A stretch of 64,000 nt of DNA, taken from contig CANFLZ010000005.1 in assembly GCA_947448135.1 (NCBI GenBank), forward strand, positions 1 through 64,000. The letters are read 5' to 3'. Under the pieces are notes generated by a model. That model ran no database searches, was not told the DNA's origin, and worked only from the letters and a program-made list of their open reading frames with translations. Below are positions 55,167 to 62,601 of the stretch, piece by piece. The DNA is from Flavobacteriales bacterium (GTDB lineage: Bacteria; Bacteroidota; Bacteroidia; Flavobacteriales_D; Sanyastnellaceae). Position numbers and translations under genes: made by a program. Positions within the stretch are counted from its first letter, which is position 1, and every line of letters starts with the position of its first letter.

Positions 55167-56402
55167 TTATTCAAACTCAGAGCGCAAAATTTGTAATACC
55201 TCGTCGATGGTTTCTTCTTCCAAATCGGTACGACGAACCAATTCTTCTTTTGACAAGTCAAGCACTGCACGAGCGGTATCGCATCCTACAGCTTTCAACT
55301 CATCGATGATCCAGCTGTCGATTTCGTCTGAGAATTCTTCCAAATCCACATCATCCAAATCAGTTTCTGTCTCACGGTATACATCGATTTCAAATCCGCA
55401 CAAACGACCCGCTAAACGGATGTTGTGTCCACCTTTACCAATGGCCAATGATACTTGATCAGGTTTCAAGAAAACATCTGCTTTTTTGTTCTCTTTATCC
55501 AATGTAATGGAGCTCACTTTGGCTGGCGCCAAAGCTCTTGAAATCAACAATTGCTCATTAGTAGTGTATTGAATAACGTCAATATTTTCATTGCGCAATT
55601 CACGAACGATACCATGAATACGAGAACCTTTCATTCCGACACAAGCACCTACTGGATCGATACGATCATCATAACTTTCAACAGCTACTTTAGCGCGCTC
55701 TCCTGGTTCACGAACGATATTTTTAATGGTGATCAAACCATCAAAAACCTCTGGAACTTCTTGTTCAAATAATTTCTCTAAGAATTCTGGAGCTGTACGA
55801 GATAAAATGATTTGAGGAGTATTACCCTTCATTTCAACTTTAGAAACTACTGCACGTAAAGTGTCTCCTTTTTTATAGAAATCCGCAGGAATTTGTTGCT
55901 CCTTTGGTAAAATCAATTCGTTGTTCTCATCGTCCAACACCAAGATTTCTTTTTTCCAAACTTGATAAACCTCACCGGAAATAATTTCTCCAACACGCTC
56001 ACGGTATTTTTGATAGATGTGGTCTTTCTCCATCTCAATAATGCGAGACGTCAAATTTTGACGCATCGCCAATACATTGCGACGTCCGAAATCTTCGATT
56101 CGAATTTCTTCGATTAGTTCTTCACCCACCTCTAAGTCAGGCACTACTTGGCGAGCCATGCTCACCTCGATTTGCGCTACTTCATCATCTAACTCACCAT
56201 CTTGAACAACTTCACGGGTTCTCCAAATTTCCAAGTCACCGCGTTCTGCGTTGATGATGATATCAAAACCATCTTCAGCACCCCATCTTTTTAAGATCAT
56301 GTTGCGGAAAACATCGGCTAAAATGTTAGTGACCGTTTCGCGGTCGATATTCTTGAATTCCTTGAATTCACTGAAAGATTCTAAAAGGTTTACGCCTTTC
56401 AT
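55167..56402 (-). CDS. nusA: Transcription termination/antitermination factor NusA
   Basis: Binds RNA polymerase and RNA hairpins, tuning pausing and termination. 411 residues: N-terminal polymerase-binding domain, S1 domain (near 130-200), KH1 and KH2 with GMKGSRIHGI and GKGGHNIRLAGRLCGF, then a short C-terminal helical region (RTDLEEETIDEVLQIL). It is 12 bases after rimP. An attenuator-like leader ahead of rimP may be its own regulatory target. Confidence 0.97.
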   Translation of the reverse strand: MKGVNLLESFSEFKEFKNIDRETVTNILADVFRNMILKRWGAEDGFDIIINAERGDLEIWRTREVVQDGELDDEVAQIEVSMARQVVPDLEVGEELIEEIRIEDFGRRNVLAMRQNLTSRIIEMEKDHIYQKYRERVGEIISGEVYQVWKKEILVLDDENNELILPKEQQIPADFYKKGDTLRAVVSKVEMKGNTPQIILSRTAPEFLEKLFEQEVPEVFDGLITIKNIVREPGERAKVAVESYDDRIDPVGACVGMKGSRIHGIVRELRNENIDVIQYTTNEQLLISRALAPAKVSSITLDKENKKADVFLKPDQVSLAIGKGGHNIRLAGRLCGFEIDVYRETETDLDDVDLEEFSDEIDSWIIDELKAVGCDTARAVLDLSKEELVRRTDLEEETIDEVLQILRSEFE

Positions 56403-56414
56403 AGGACTTAATTT

Positions 56415-56882
56415 TTATTTGAAGCTAATCGTTATTTTGGTTTCTTTGATCTGATCGTAGCTGAGTTGCACTTGCTTCTCAACCCACTGTTTGGTTTTTT
56501 TACCGGGTACCAACTCTTTTTCCCGAAAATCCACTTGTATAAATTCTGCGTTGGCCAATGTCATGGTGCCTTCTATTTTGGCTCCGTCTATTGTTTTAAC
56601 CGCCACGTTTCTGCCGATATTTTTAAAATATTGTCGCTGCACCAATAAGGGTTTGCCTACTCCTGGCGAAGAAACTTCTAATGAAAAATCTTCCACTTCA
56701 CGGTCCAATGAACCTTCAACGGCACGACTTACTTTCTTGCAATCATCGATTGTCAATCCGCTATCTCTATCCACCAAAACTTCAATGGCATTGCCTGGAT
56801 TTACTTGAATATCGACAACAAATAAATCGGAATCCACTAGAAGGGGAGCGATAAATGCGGCTACTGTGTCTTTTGTAATCAT
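56415..56882 (-). CDS. rimP: Ribosome maturation factor RimP
   Basis: Needed for 30S subunit assembly. 155 residues from the ATG at 56882: N-terminal alpha/beta domain (LFVVDIQVNPGNAIEVLVDRDSGLTIDDCKKVSRAVEGSLDREVEDFSLEVSSPG) and a C-terminal SH3-like barrel. The ATG at 56915 would read through the leader hairpin and adds residues with no family match, so the shorter start is chosen. First gene of the operon that runs to hemL. Confidence 0.94.
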   Translation of the reverse strand: MITKDTVAAFIAPLLVDSDLFVVDIQVNPGNAIEVLVDRDSGLTIDDCKKVSRAVEGSLDREVEDFSLEVSSPGVGKPLLVQRQYFKNIGRNVAVKTIDGAKIEGTMTLANAEFIQVDFREKELVPGKKTKQWVEKQVQLSYDQIKETKITISFK

Positions 56883-56898
56883 ATGGTATTCTGCAAAA

Positions 56899-56932
56899 GA
56901 AAGAGGGGCTTCCACCCCTCTATTACTCTCTC
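56899..56932 (-). promoter_or_regulatory. Attenuator-like leader of the rimP-nusA-infB operon
   Basis: On the minus strand, agagggg (56921-56915) and cccctct (56908-56902) form a 7-bp hairpin with a 6-base loop, followed by TTTCTTTT, an intrinsic-terminator shape. It lies between the promoter at 56943 and the rimP ATG. An alternative pairing, gagagag (56932-56926) with ctctttc (56905-56899), allows seven pairs including one G-U and excludes the terminator. The geometry is seen; regulation by NusA is inferred. Confidence 0.5.
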
Positions 56933-56942
56933 AAATGCTTGG

Positions 56943-56973
56943 CAAAGATAGACTAAGTATTTGTATTGTCAAA
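56943..56973 (-). promoter_or_regulatory. Predicted promoter of the rimP-hemL operon
   Basis: On the minus strand: TTTG at 56973-56970, 19 bases, TATCTTTG at 56950-56943, a full consensus match. Leaves a leader of about 55 bases containing the attenuator-like hairpin. Confidence 0.75.
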
Positions 56974-57003
56974 AGAAAAATATATTTCTGGGTAGTGGTT
57001 GCT

Positions 57004-57011
57004 TATTTTTG
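57004..57011 (+). promoter_or_regulatory. Predicted promoter (-7 box) of the MopE-like gene
   Basis: TATTTTTG ends five bases before the ATG at 57017, predicting a leaderless mRNA. No clear -33 box. Confidence 0.5.
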
Positions 57012-57016
57012 TTGGT

Positions 57017-57949
57017 ATGAGAGGAAGAATAATTACCATCATCTTTTGTTGTTTGTGCTACGTCATGAATAGCCAAACCTGCACCTTTTATTTGGATTCA
57101 GATATGGATGGCTTTGGTGATGACAATAATTTCACGGTTGGTCCATGTAACACGCCACCTCCAGGCACTACGACAATTGGAGGAGATTGCGATGATACCA
57201 ACGCAGCTGTCAATCCCAGTGCTGTTGAAATTTGCAATTACATTGATGACAATTGCAACGGTGGTGAAATAGATGAATTTGTGCAATTGAATTTTTATCA
57301 GGATTTGGATTTGGATGGATTTGGAGATGCCAATGTTTTGATATTGGAATGTGCAGAGCAGCCGGGCTACGTGGCCAACATGGATGATTGTGATGATAAT
57401 TTGGTGACCTATCTGGATGCAGATGCGGATGGATGGGGTTCTACTACATTAGACCCATGCGGTGTTGGGAATAATTTGGATTGCAATGATTTGACGAATA
57501 GTGTGCAAGAGTCCACTTTGTATTTTGAAGATGCAGATGGCGATGGTTACGGTAATCCGGACATGTCCATTTATTTATGTGAGTCCCAAAATGGATTTAT
57601 TCCAGACGGAACGGATTGTGATGATGCGGATGCAACGATTTATCCAAATGCCTCCGATATTCCAGGAAATGGAATTGACGAGAATTGTGATGGTGCTGAT
57701 GGGGTAGGCGTTTCGGAATGGTCTTCAGAAAGAATTGAAATATGGCCAAATCCTGCGCAGCGCATTATTCATGTTGAGATTCCACAATCAGGAAATTTGG
57801 TCGTGACAAATTTGCAAGGGCAATGGGTCATGGAGTCAAAGTTGTTTGCGGGTGTTAACCCAATCGAATTGGAACTGCCTTCTGGAATTTATTGGATGAT
57901 TGTCAAAATGACAAATGATCAAATAGCCAAAAAAGTAATTGTAGAGTAA
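57017..57949 (+). CDS. Secreted MopE-like putative metal-binding-motif protein with T9SS sorting domain
   Basis: 310 residues, with a signal peptide ending NSQ. Four Asp-rich loops of the type DxDxDGxG (DSDMDGFGD, DLDLDGFGD, DADADGWGS, DADGDGYGN) alternate with Cys-containing motifs GGDCDDTN and GTDCDDAD, followed by YIDDNCNG and GIDENCDG. This is the MopE/thrombospondin-type-3-like pattern expected to bind calcium and perhaps copper. A C-terminal sorting domain begins IWPNPAQR. The ATG at 57017 gives the shorter, better signal peptide. It converges with gldD with no gap between the stop codons. Confidence 0.87.
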   Translation: MRGRIITIIFCCLCYVMNSQTCTFYLDSDMDGFGDDNNFTVGPCNTPPPGTTTIGGDCDDTNAAVNPSAVEICNYIDDNCNGGEIDEFVQLNFYQDLDLDGFGDANVLILECAEQPGYVANMDDCDDNLVTYLDADADGWGSTTLDPCGVGNNLDCNDLTNSVQESTLYFEDADGDGYGNPDMSIYLCESQNGFIPDGTDCDDADATIYPNASDIPGNGIDENCDGADGVGVSEWSSERIEIWPNPAQRIIHVEIPQSGNLVVTNLQGQWVMESKLFAGVNPIELELPSGIYWMIVKMTNDQIAKKVIVE

Positions 57950-58543
57950 TTAACGCCAAGTTATTTTGTCAGTCAAATACTGAAGGTCTCTTTCTATGTA
58001 TTGAAATACAGGTGCAATAGAATCAGGATTGGGTGCTGTTTCAAAATACAACGCACAACGTAAAAATCGCGAGGTACTATCGGTCAGAAAAATTTGAAGC
58101 GGCGATGCCGCGTCCCCTTCGATTCTGTAGCGAATACCAAATACTTTTCTAGAAGGATCTTCAATTAAAGTTCGGTCAATTGCACTGGCTTTCATTTCGT
58201 GTTTTGAAGCAAAAGTGTAGGCGTCAGCGACCAATTGATCGATGTTGTTTCGAACGGCTAAAAAAGTACAATGAACGCGCGCTTTGAGACGAGGATAAAA
58301 AATATTGAATCGGCAGGAATCCGCTTTTTGAACCTTGTCTAATAATTCGACTTTTGCAAAAGCAGAAACGGGTAAATTAAAAGGTGCGAGCGGAGAAAAA
58401 TCTCGATATTCATGTTTGGGTAAATCAATTCTAAAGTATCCTTTTGGTCTTGGAAAAACAGCCTCTGGCTCGCGCAATAAAAACCAATACGTTCCGATAG
58501 AACCGATCAAAATAATGAGGGTGAAAATAAAGAACTTCTTCAT
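57950..58543 (-). CDS. gldD: Gliding motility protein GldD
   Basis: 197 residues, a periplasmic component needed for gliding and T9SS function in Flavobacterium. The core starts PRPKGYFRIDLPKHEYRDF and continues through CRFNIFYPRLKARVHCTF, LVADAYTFASKHEMKASA and RSFGIRYRIEGDAASPLQIFLTDS-like sequence to the C-terminal FQYIERDLQYLTDKI. Most relatives I recall are lipoproteins; here the N-terminus (MKKFFIFTLIILIGSIGTYWFLL) has no lipobox Cys and reads as an uncleaved anchor. It overlaps gldE by four bases. Confidence 0.9.
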   Translation of the reverse strand: MKKFFIFTLIILIGSIGTYWFLLREPEAVFPRPKGYFRIDLPKHEYRDFSPLAPFNLPVSAFAKVELLDKVQKADSCRFNIFYPRLKARVHCTFLAVRNNIDQLVADAYTFASKHEMKASAIDRTLIEDPSRKVFGIRYRIEGDAASPLQIFLTDSTSRFLRCALYFETAPNPDSIAPVFQYIERDLQYLTDKITWR

Positions 58544-59862
58544 GATTGTTTGTGAACTTTGATTCGATCTAACTTTCTGTGGGTACCCGATTCAATGGTG
58601 AATTGGTATTGATGAAATTGGTGTTTCTCACCTTTTTGAGGAACGCGACCGAGAATTTCCATGATAAACCCAGCCAAAGTAGAGCTATCGCCTTTGTGCG
58701 ATTCAAATAGGGGTTCATCAGCGCGAAAAACCCGATAGAAATCGACCAAAGAAATTTTCCCTTCGAATAAATAGGTATTGTCATCGATCACTGAATATTT
58801 CAAATCATCGACATCAAATTCATCCTGGATATCTCCTACGATTTCTTCAATAACATCTTCGAGAGTAACGATTCCAGAAAGTCCGCCATATTCATCCACC
58901 ACCAAAGCAAGATGCTTTCGATCATGTCTAAATTCCATCAGGAGGTCATCAATTTTTTTGGTTTCTGGTACAAACATTCCGGATTTGATGATTGATTTCC
59001 AATCGAAATTTTCATCATTCAAGTGGGGTAATAAATCTTTGACGTGCAGAATACCAGTGATGTTGTCAATTTGCTCATCAAAAACAGGCCATCGCGAGTA
59101 GCCTTTTTCTTTTATTTCAGCAATTATTTGCGGCATCCCAACTTTACAAGAGAGCATCGCCAAGTCAGTTCTTGGAGTCATTATTTGGCTCACATTTTTT
59201 TCACCAAAGGTGACGATCCCTTCGAGTATTCTGCGCTCTTCGACGGAGCGCATTTCATTTTGGGTGAGAGCGAGCGCATGCCCCAATTGATCCACACTGA
59301 TGGTCTCGATTTTATTCTTGATCTTCTTGTCGATGAAATTTCCGGCACTGATCAGCACCCAACTCAAAGGACGAACAAAAATTTGAATGACACTCAAAGG
59401 GCCTGACATAATACCAGCAACTTTTAAATTGTTGGATGTTGCGTAAATTTTGGGGATTACCTCACCAAACATGACGATAATAAATGTGACCAGAACGACA
59501 TGGATAATCAGCGCAGTGAGAGGACTATAATCCTCCGGAGGAAACCAAGTTTCCATGAGAGCGGTGGACAATATGACAATCGCGATATTGACCGCATTGT
59601 TCACGATTAAAATAGTCGCTAGAATTTGTCTGGTTGCCGATTCTTTGTTGGGTGAAGAAGTGAGGACTTTTATTTTATGCAAGGTGCCGTTTTCGGCGTC
59701 TTCAATTTTTTTTCTTTGTTCAGGGGTAAAAGAAAACAAGGCCACTTCACTGCTGGAAACTGCAGCGCTGGCGACCAAAAGCAACAATACCCCCAAAGTA
59801 TAGAGGGTAATGTTGATTTGTAAAGTAATTAAACCAATATTCAGCAGGATACTGTCACTCAT
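58540..59862 (-). CDS. gldE: Gliding motility protein GldE (CNNM/HlyC-CorC family)
   Basis: 440 residues. N-terminal transmembrane CNNM domain (about 1-180, with SSSEVALFSFTPEQRKKIE), then a CBS pair (about 215-340, with VSQIMTPRTDLAML and DEYGGLSGIVTLEDVIEEIVGDI) and a C-terminal CorC/HlyC domain. GldE and GldD are encoded together in gliding Bacteroidota, and the pair is needed for stable GldB in Flavobacterium johnsoniae. The gene lies three bases after ssb. Confidence 0.93.
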   Translation of the reverse strand: MSDSILLNIGLITLQINITLYTLGVLLLLVASAAVSSSEVALFSFTPEQRKKIEDAENGTLHKIKVLTSSPNKESATRQILATILIVNNAVNIAIVILSTALMETWFPPEDYSPLTALIIHVVLVTFIIVMFGEVIPKIYATSNNLKVAGIMSGPLSVIQIFVRPLSWVLISAGNFIDKKIKNKIETISVDQLGHALALTQNEMRSVEERRILEGIVTFGEKNVSQIMTPRTDLAMLSCKVGMPQIIAEIKEKGYSRWPVFDEQIDNITGILHVKDLLPHLNDENFDWKSIIKSGMFVPETKKIDDLLMEFRHDRKHLALVVDEYGGLSGIVTLEDVIEEIVGDIQDEFDVDDLKYSVIDDNTYLFEGKISLVDFYRVFRADEPLFESHKGDSSTLAGFIMEILGRVPQKGEKHQFHQYQFTIESGTHRKLDRIKVHKQS

Positions 59863-59865
59863 GAT

Positions 59866-60288
59866 TTAAAATGGGATATCTCCTTCTTTTTCGGCATTGG
59901 TGGTAGCAATTGGTTCATTGAGCGCCATAGGCTGCGCATTGGCTTCCGGTGTTTTAGCAGACAACATCGTAAATTCATCAGCATGAATTTCCGTGATGTA
60001 CTTGGTTTCACCATTCACCTGGTAATTGCGGTTTCTGATTTTCCCTTCAACGTATATCTTCATCCCTTTTTTTAAGAATTGCTCTCCCAACTCAGCCAAA
60101 GCTGTTTTGCGAAAAACAATGTTGTGCCAATCGGTTTGCGATACGCGTTCACCCGTTTTTGGATCTTTCCAAGATTCTGTGGTGGCCAATGGAAAATTGA
60201 GAACCTTGCCTCCGTTTTCAAAGGTTTTTAGTTCTGGATCTTTGCCGATGTTACCGACCAAGATTACTTTGTTTACTGTTCCTGACAT
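59866..60288 (-). CDS. ssb: Single-stranded DNA-binding protein
   Basis: 140 residues: OB-fold (NKVILVGNIGKDPELKTFENGGKVLNFPLATTESW ... WHNIVFRKTALAELGEQFLKKGMKIYVEGKIRNRNYQ), a short flexible tail and the acidic tip DIPF that recruits repair proteins. First gene of an operon with gldE and gldD, with its own promoter. The coupling of a replication protein to motility genes is a known Bacteroidota arrangement. Confidence 0.96.
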   Translation of the reverse strand: MSGTVNKVILVGNIGKDPELKTFENGGKVLNFPLATTESWKDPKTGERVSQTDWHNIVFRKTALAELGEQFLKKGMKIYVEGKIRNRNYQVNGETKYITEIHADEFTMLSAKTPEANAQPMALNEPIATTNAEKEGDIPF

Positions 60289-60313
60289 AATTTATTTTTT
60301 TAGGATTATGCCG

Positions 60314-60344
60314 CAAACCTACATGTCTGATGCAGGGGATACAA
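60314..60344 (-). promoter_or_regulatory. Predicted promoter of ssb-gldE-gldD
   Basis: On the minus strand: TTG at 60344-60342, 20 bases, TAGGTTTG at 60321-60314, ending 25 bases before the ssb ATG. Confidence 0.65.
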
Positions 60345-60360
60345 GCATCCTATAAGGTGC

Positions 60361-61431
60361 TTATAAAAGTCCTTTATGCTTGTAGAAATCAGAAAAAACT
60401 TTAGGAAAACCAAGGTTTTTCATGGCTTCTACTCCAATCCACTTTTCAAATTTATACGTATTTCGAGGCATATCTTCTAATAAAATCGAAAAGATATGCA
60501 CTTGTAATTTGCGATGAGTAAGCAAATGAGAAGTAGTCCAAGTGTGTTTGATGACAATGTCTTTTGCATTCAAGTCAAACTGTTGAAGTAGATTTTCCAA
60601 AGCAATATCTACCGAAGTATCATCGGTGAAAAGGAGAGGGAGTGCGTACAAACCGCCCCAAATCTCGTTGTCTTGTCTCTTAGAAACAGCCCAATTGCCT
60701 TGATTATCTTGGATAAAAAGGGCAGTTACCAATTGATGTTTTACTTTGGTTTTCTTGGCCTTGATAGGTAATTCGTTGGTGAGTGAATTTTGAAAAGCAA
60801 CACATTCTTCAGACAAAGGACAGTGGTGGCATTGTGGATCTTTGGGAGTGCAAATAATAGCGCCAAGCTCCATGCTCGCCTGATTAAAACTGTGCGCTGA
60901 GGCGTCTTGAATCCAATCATCTAAAAGCAATTGAATGGTTTTTTTGGTTTTTGGATCGTCAATCGGCGCATGTGATCCCAGAAAGCGGCTTGTCCATCGC
61001 AGTACATTGCCATCTATGGATGCTTTTGGAAACTCGAAGGCAAAAGAAGCAATGGCGGCTGCGGTGTAATCCCCCACTCCGGGAAGTGACTTGAGCTCAT
61101 CGAAGGTTTTGGGAAATTCACCATTCCACTGGTCGCAAATTATTTTTGCTGCTTTGTGCAAATTTTTTGCTCGTGAGTAATAGCCCAAGCCTTGCCACAA
61201 TCGAAAAACCTGATCTTCGGACGCATGAGCCAAAGAAGAAACATTGGGGAAGGTTTCTAAAAACTTTAAAAAGTAGCCAAGCCCTTGCTGAACGCGGGTT
61301 TGCTGTAAAATAATTTCAGATAGCCAAATGGCGTATGGGTCACGCGTCGCGCGCCACGGCAAATCCCTACCTTCCCTAAGATACCAGGGGATGACATTGC
61401 GCACAAATAGTGGGGTCGGTTTTTTTTTCAT
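60361..61431 (-). CDS. mutY: A/G-specific adenine glycosylase
   Basis: Removes adenine mispaired with 8-oxoguanine. 356 residues: catalytic Glu39 in WLSEIILQQTRV, helix-hairpin-helix LPGVGDYTAAAI, catalytic Asp in SIDGNVLRW, the [4Fe-4S] motif CTPKDPQCHHCPLSEEC and a C-terminal NUDIX-like recognition domain. Divergent from the HU gene; a weak CAAATTTG box upstream could be its promoter. Confidence 0.97.
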   Translation of the reverse strand: MKKKPTPLFVRNVIPWYLREGRDLPWRATRDPYAIWLSEIILQQTRVQQGLGYFLKFLETFPNVSSLAHASEDQVFRLWQGLGYYSRAKNLHKAAKIICDQWNGEFPKTFDELKSLPGVGDYTAAAIASFAFEFPKASIDGNVLRWTSRFLGSHAPIDDPKTKKTIQLLLDDWIQDASAHSFNQASMELGAIICTPKDPQCHHCPLSEECVAFQNSLTNELPIKAKKTKVKHQLVTALFIQDNQGNWAVSKRQDNEIWGGLYALPLLFTDDTSVDIALENLLQQFDLNAKDIVIKHTWTTSHLLTHRKLQVHIFSILLEDMPRNTYKFEKWIGVEAMKNLGFPKVFSDFYKHKGLL

Positions 61432-61472
61432 GCTTTTCGCAAATTTGAGATAATTTATTGTTCAACACGTTG

Positions 61473-61480
61473 TATATTTG
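61473..61480 (+). promoter_or_regulatory. Predicted promoter (-7 box) of the HU gene
   Basis: TATATTTG, 43 bases before the ATG at 61524. A TTTG at 61444-61447 is 25 bases upstream of the box, slightly far for a -33 element. Confidence 0.55.
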
Positions 61481-61523
61481 CAACCCCGAAAAAAATTGAT
61501 ATTCACCTTTTTAGAGAGTAAAG

Positions 61524-61823
61524 ATGACGAAAGCTGATATAGTGACTGAGATTTCTAACAAAACAGGTATTGACAAGAATGATGTTTTGGCGATAGTGGA
61601 AGGCTTTATGACCACATTGAAGAACTCAATGGAGAAAGGTGAAAACGTTTATTTACGCGGGTTTGGTAGTTTTGTAGTGAAGAAAAGAGCTGAGAAATTG
61701 GGACGTAACATTTTGGCAAAAACCACAGTGACAATTCCAGCTCATTATATCCCTTCATTCAAGCCTGCGAAGGAGTTTGTGGATGCTGTGAAGGAGAGAG
61801 TTAAAGTAGTTGGAAATGAGTAA
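61524..61823 (+). CDS. HU-family DNA-binding protein
   Basis: 99 residues, histone-like DNA-bending protein. Family segments: MTKADIVTEISNKTGIDKNDVLAIVEGFM, VYLRGFGSFVVKKRAEKLGRNI, then the DNA-binding arm and IPSFKPAKEFVDAVKERV. It could be the IHF-like branch, since both share this pattern. Its stop overlaps the TPR gene start by eight bases, so the two are cotranscribed. Confidence 0.94.
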   Translation: MTKADIVTEISNKTGIDKNDVLAIVEGFMTTLKNSMEKGENVYLRGFGSFVVKKRAEKLGRNILAKTTVTIPAHYIPSFKPAKEFVDAVKERVKVVGNE

Positions 61824-62394
61824 ACTAAACCAAAAACCGATTTTATTTGTAGGAATCGGATTGGTTCTAGTCGTTCTTTTTTTATTGATACCCCGTAAAC
61901 CATGGTCTTCTGATGAGCCTGTGAAACAAGAAGCTTCTGCGGAAGAATCCAAGTTGCAGCAAGCCATTGAGTTGGTAAATGGTTCCAATCCCATGCAAGG
62001 TATTATGATGTTGCGTGAGATTGTAGCCAAGGATTCGAACAATGTCGAGGCGCAATATTGGTTGGGAGTTTTTGCAGTGCAATCTGGGCAATATGAAAAA
62101 GCAATTCCCAGATTTAAGAAAGTGATAGGATTAGACCCTAACTATCTTTCAGCATACATGGACTTGGGTGCGGTGTATAAAGAAATGGGACAGGTGGAAG
62201 CGGCTTTGGCTTTATTTGAGCAAGCAGCGGCCATTGATAGTACCAATAATTACGCATTATTTTTCTCTGGTCAAGCAGCGGAAATGATGAATGATGAGAA
62301 GAAAGCGGTGAGATATTATGAGCAGTTGCTGCGCCATACAGAGGATACAGCAATTGTGAAACGTGTGAAAGCGATAATTTTGAAATTGAGTTAA
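61816..62394 (+). CDS. Membrane-anchored TPR protein
   Basis: 192 residues. One N-terminal transmembrane helix (about 9-27, ILFVGIGLVLVVLFLLI), a short acidic linker and tetratricopeptide repeats from about residue 45 (VEAQYWLGVFAVQSGQYEKAIPRFKKVIGLDP, then LSAYMDLGAVYKEMGQVEAALALFEQAAAID, then a third). Probably faces the periplasm and binds partner proteins. The ATG at 61816 overlaps the HU stop. The partner is unknown; the HU-TPR-rng order is, from memory, frequent in Bacteroidota. Confidence 0.85.
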   Translation: MSKLNQKPILFVGIGLVLVVLFLLIPRKPWSSDEPVKQEASAEESKLQQAIELVNGSNPMQGIMMLREIVAKDSNNVEAQYWLGVFAVQSGQYEKAIPRFKKVIGLDPNYLSAYMDLGAVYKEMGQVEAALALFEQAAAIDSTNNYALFFSGQAAEMMNDEKKAVRYYEQLLRHTEDTAIVKRVKAIILKLS

Positions 62395-62425
62395 ATTAAA
62401 TACGAACCTTTTAAATTTTACGAAT

Positions 62426-62521
62426 ATGCCTTGCGGTAAAAAAAGAAAACGTCATAAAATGGCGACACACAAGCGTAAAAAGCGTTTGAGAAAAAATCGT
62501 CACAAAAAGAAAGTTCGCTAG
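62426..62521 (+). CDS. AURKAIP1/COX24-domain (mS38/bS22-like) small ribosomal protein
   Basis: 31 codons. The product begins MPCGKKRKRHKMATHKRKKR and more than half of its residues are Lys, Arg or His. This is the pattern of the bacterial relatives of mitochondrial mS38, which bind 16S rRNA as a basic helix. It begins 31 bases after the TPR stop and lies 80 bases before rng. Easily missed because of its size. Confidence 0.85.
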   Translation: MPCGKKRKRHKMATHKRKKRLRKNRHKKKVR

Positions 62522-62558
62522 TTTTTAGTTGGCCTAGGCTAACATAGAATTTGTGTTT

Positions 62559-62585
62559 ACAGAGTGGGAGCATATCCCGCTCTGT
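62559..62585 (+). promoter_or_regulatory. Hairpin in the leader of the RNase G gene
   Basis: acagagtggga (62559-62569) pairs with tcccgctctgt (62575-62585) over eleven positions with one G-U pair and a 5-base loop. No T-run follows directly, so it is not a plain terminator. It ends 16 bases before the GTG start of rng. Leader hairpins mediate feedback control of RNase E in Escherichia coli; a parallel here is only inferred. Confidence 0.45.
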
Positions 62586-62601
62586 ATTAGCTTGTTTTAT
62601 T

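Noticed and set aside
56883-56915. Longer start for rimP at 56915
   Set aside because: It would place the leader hairpin inside the coding region and adds residues without family match.
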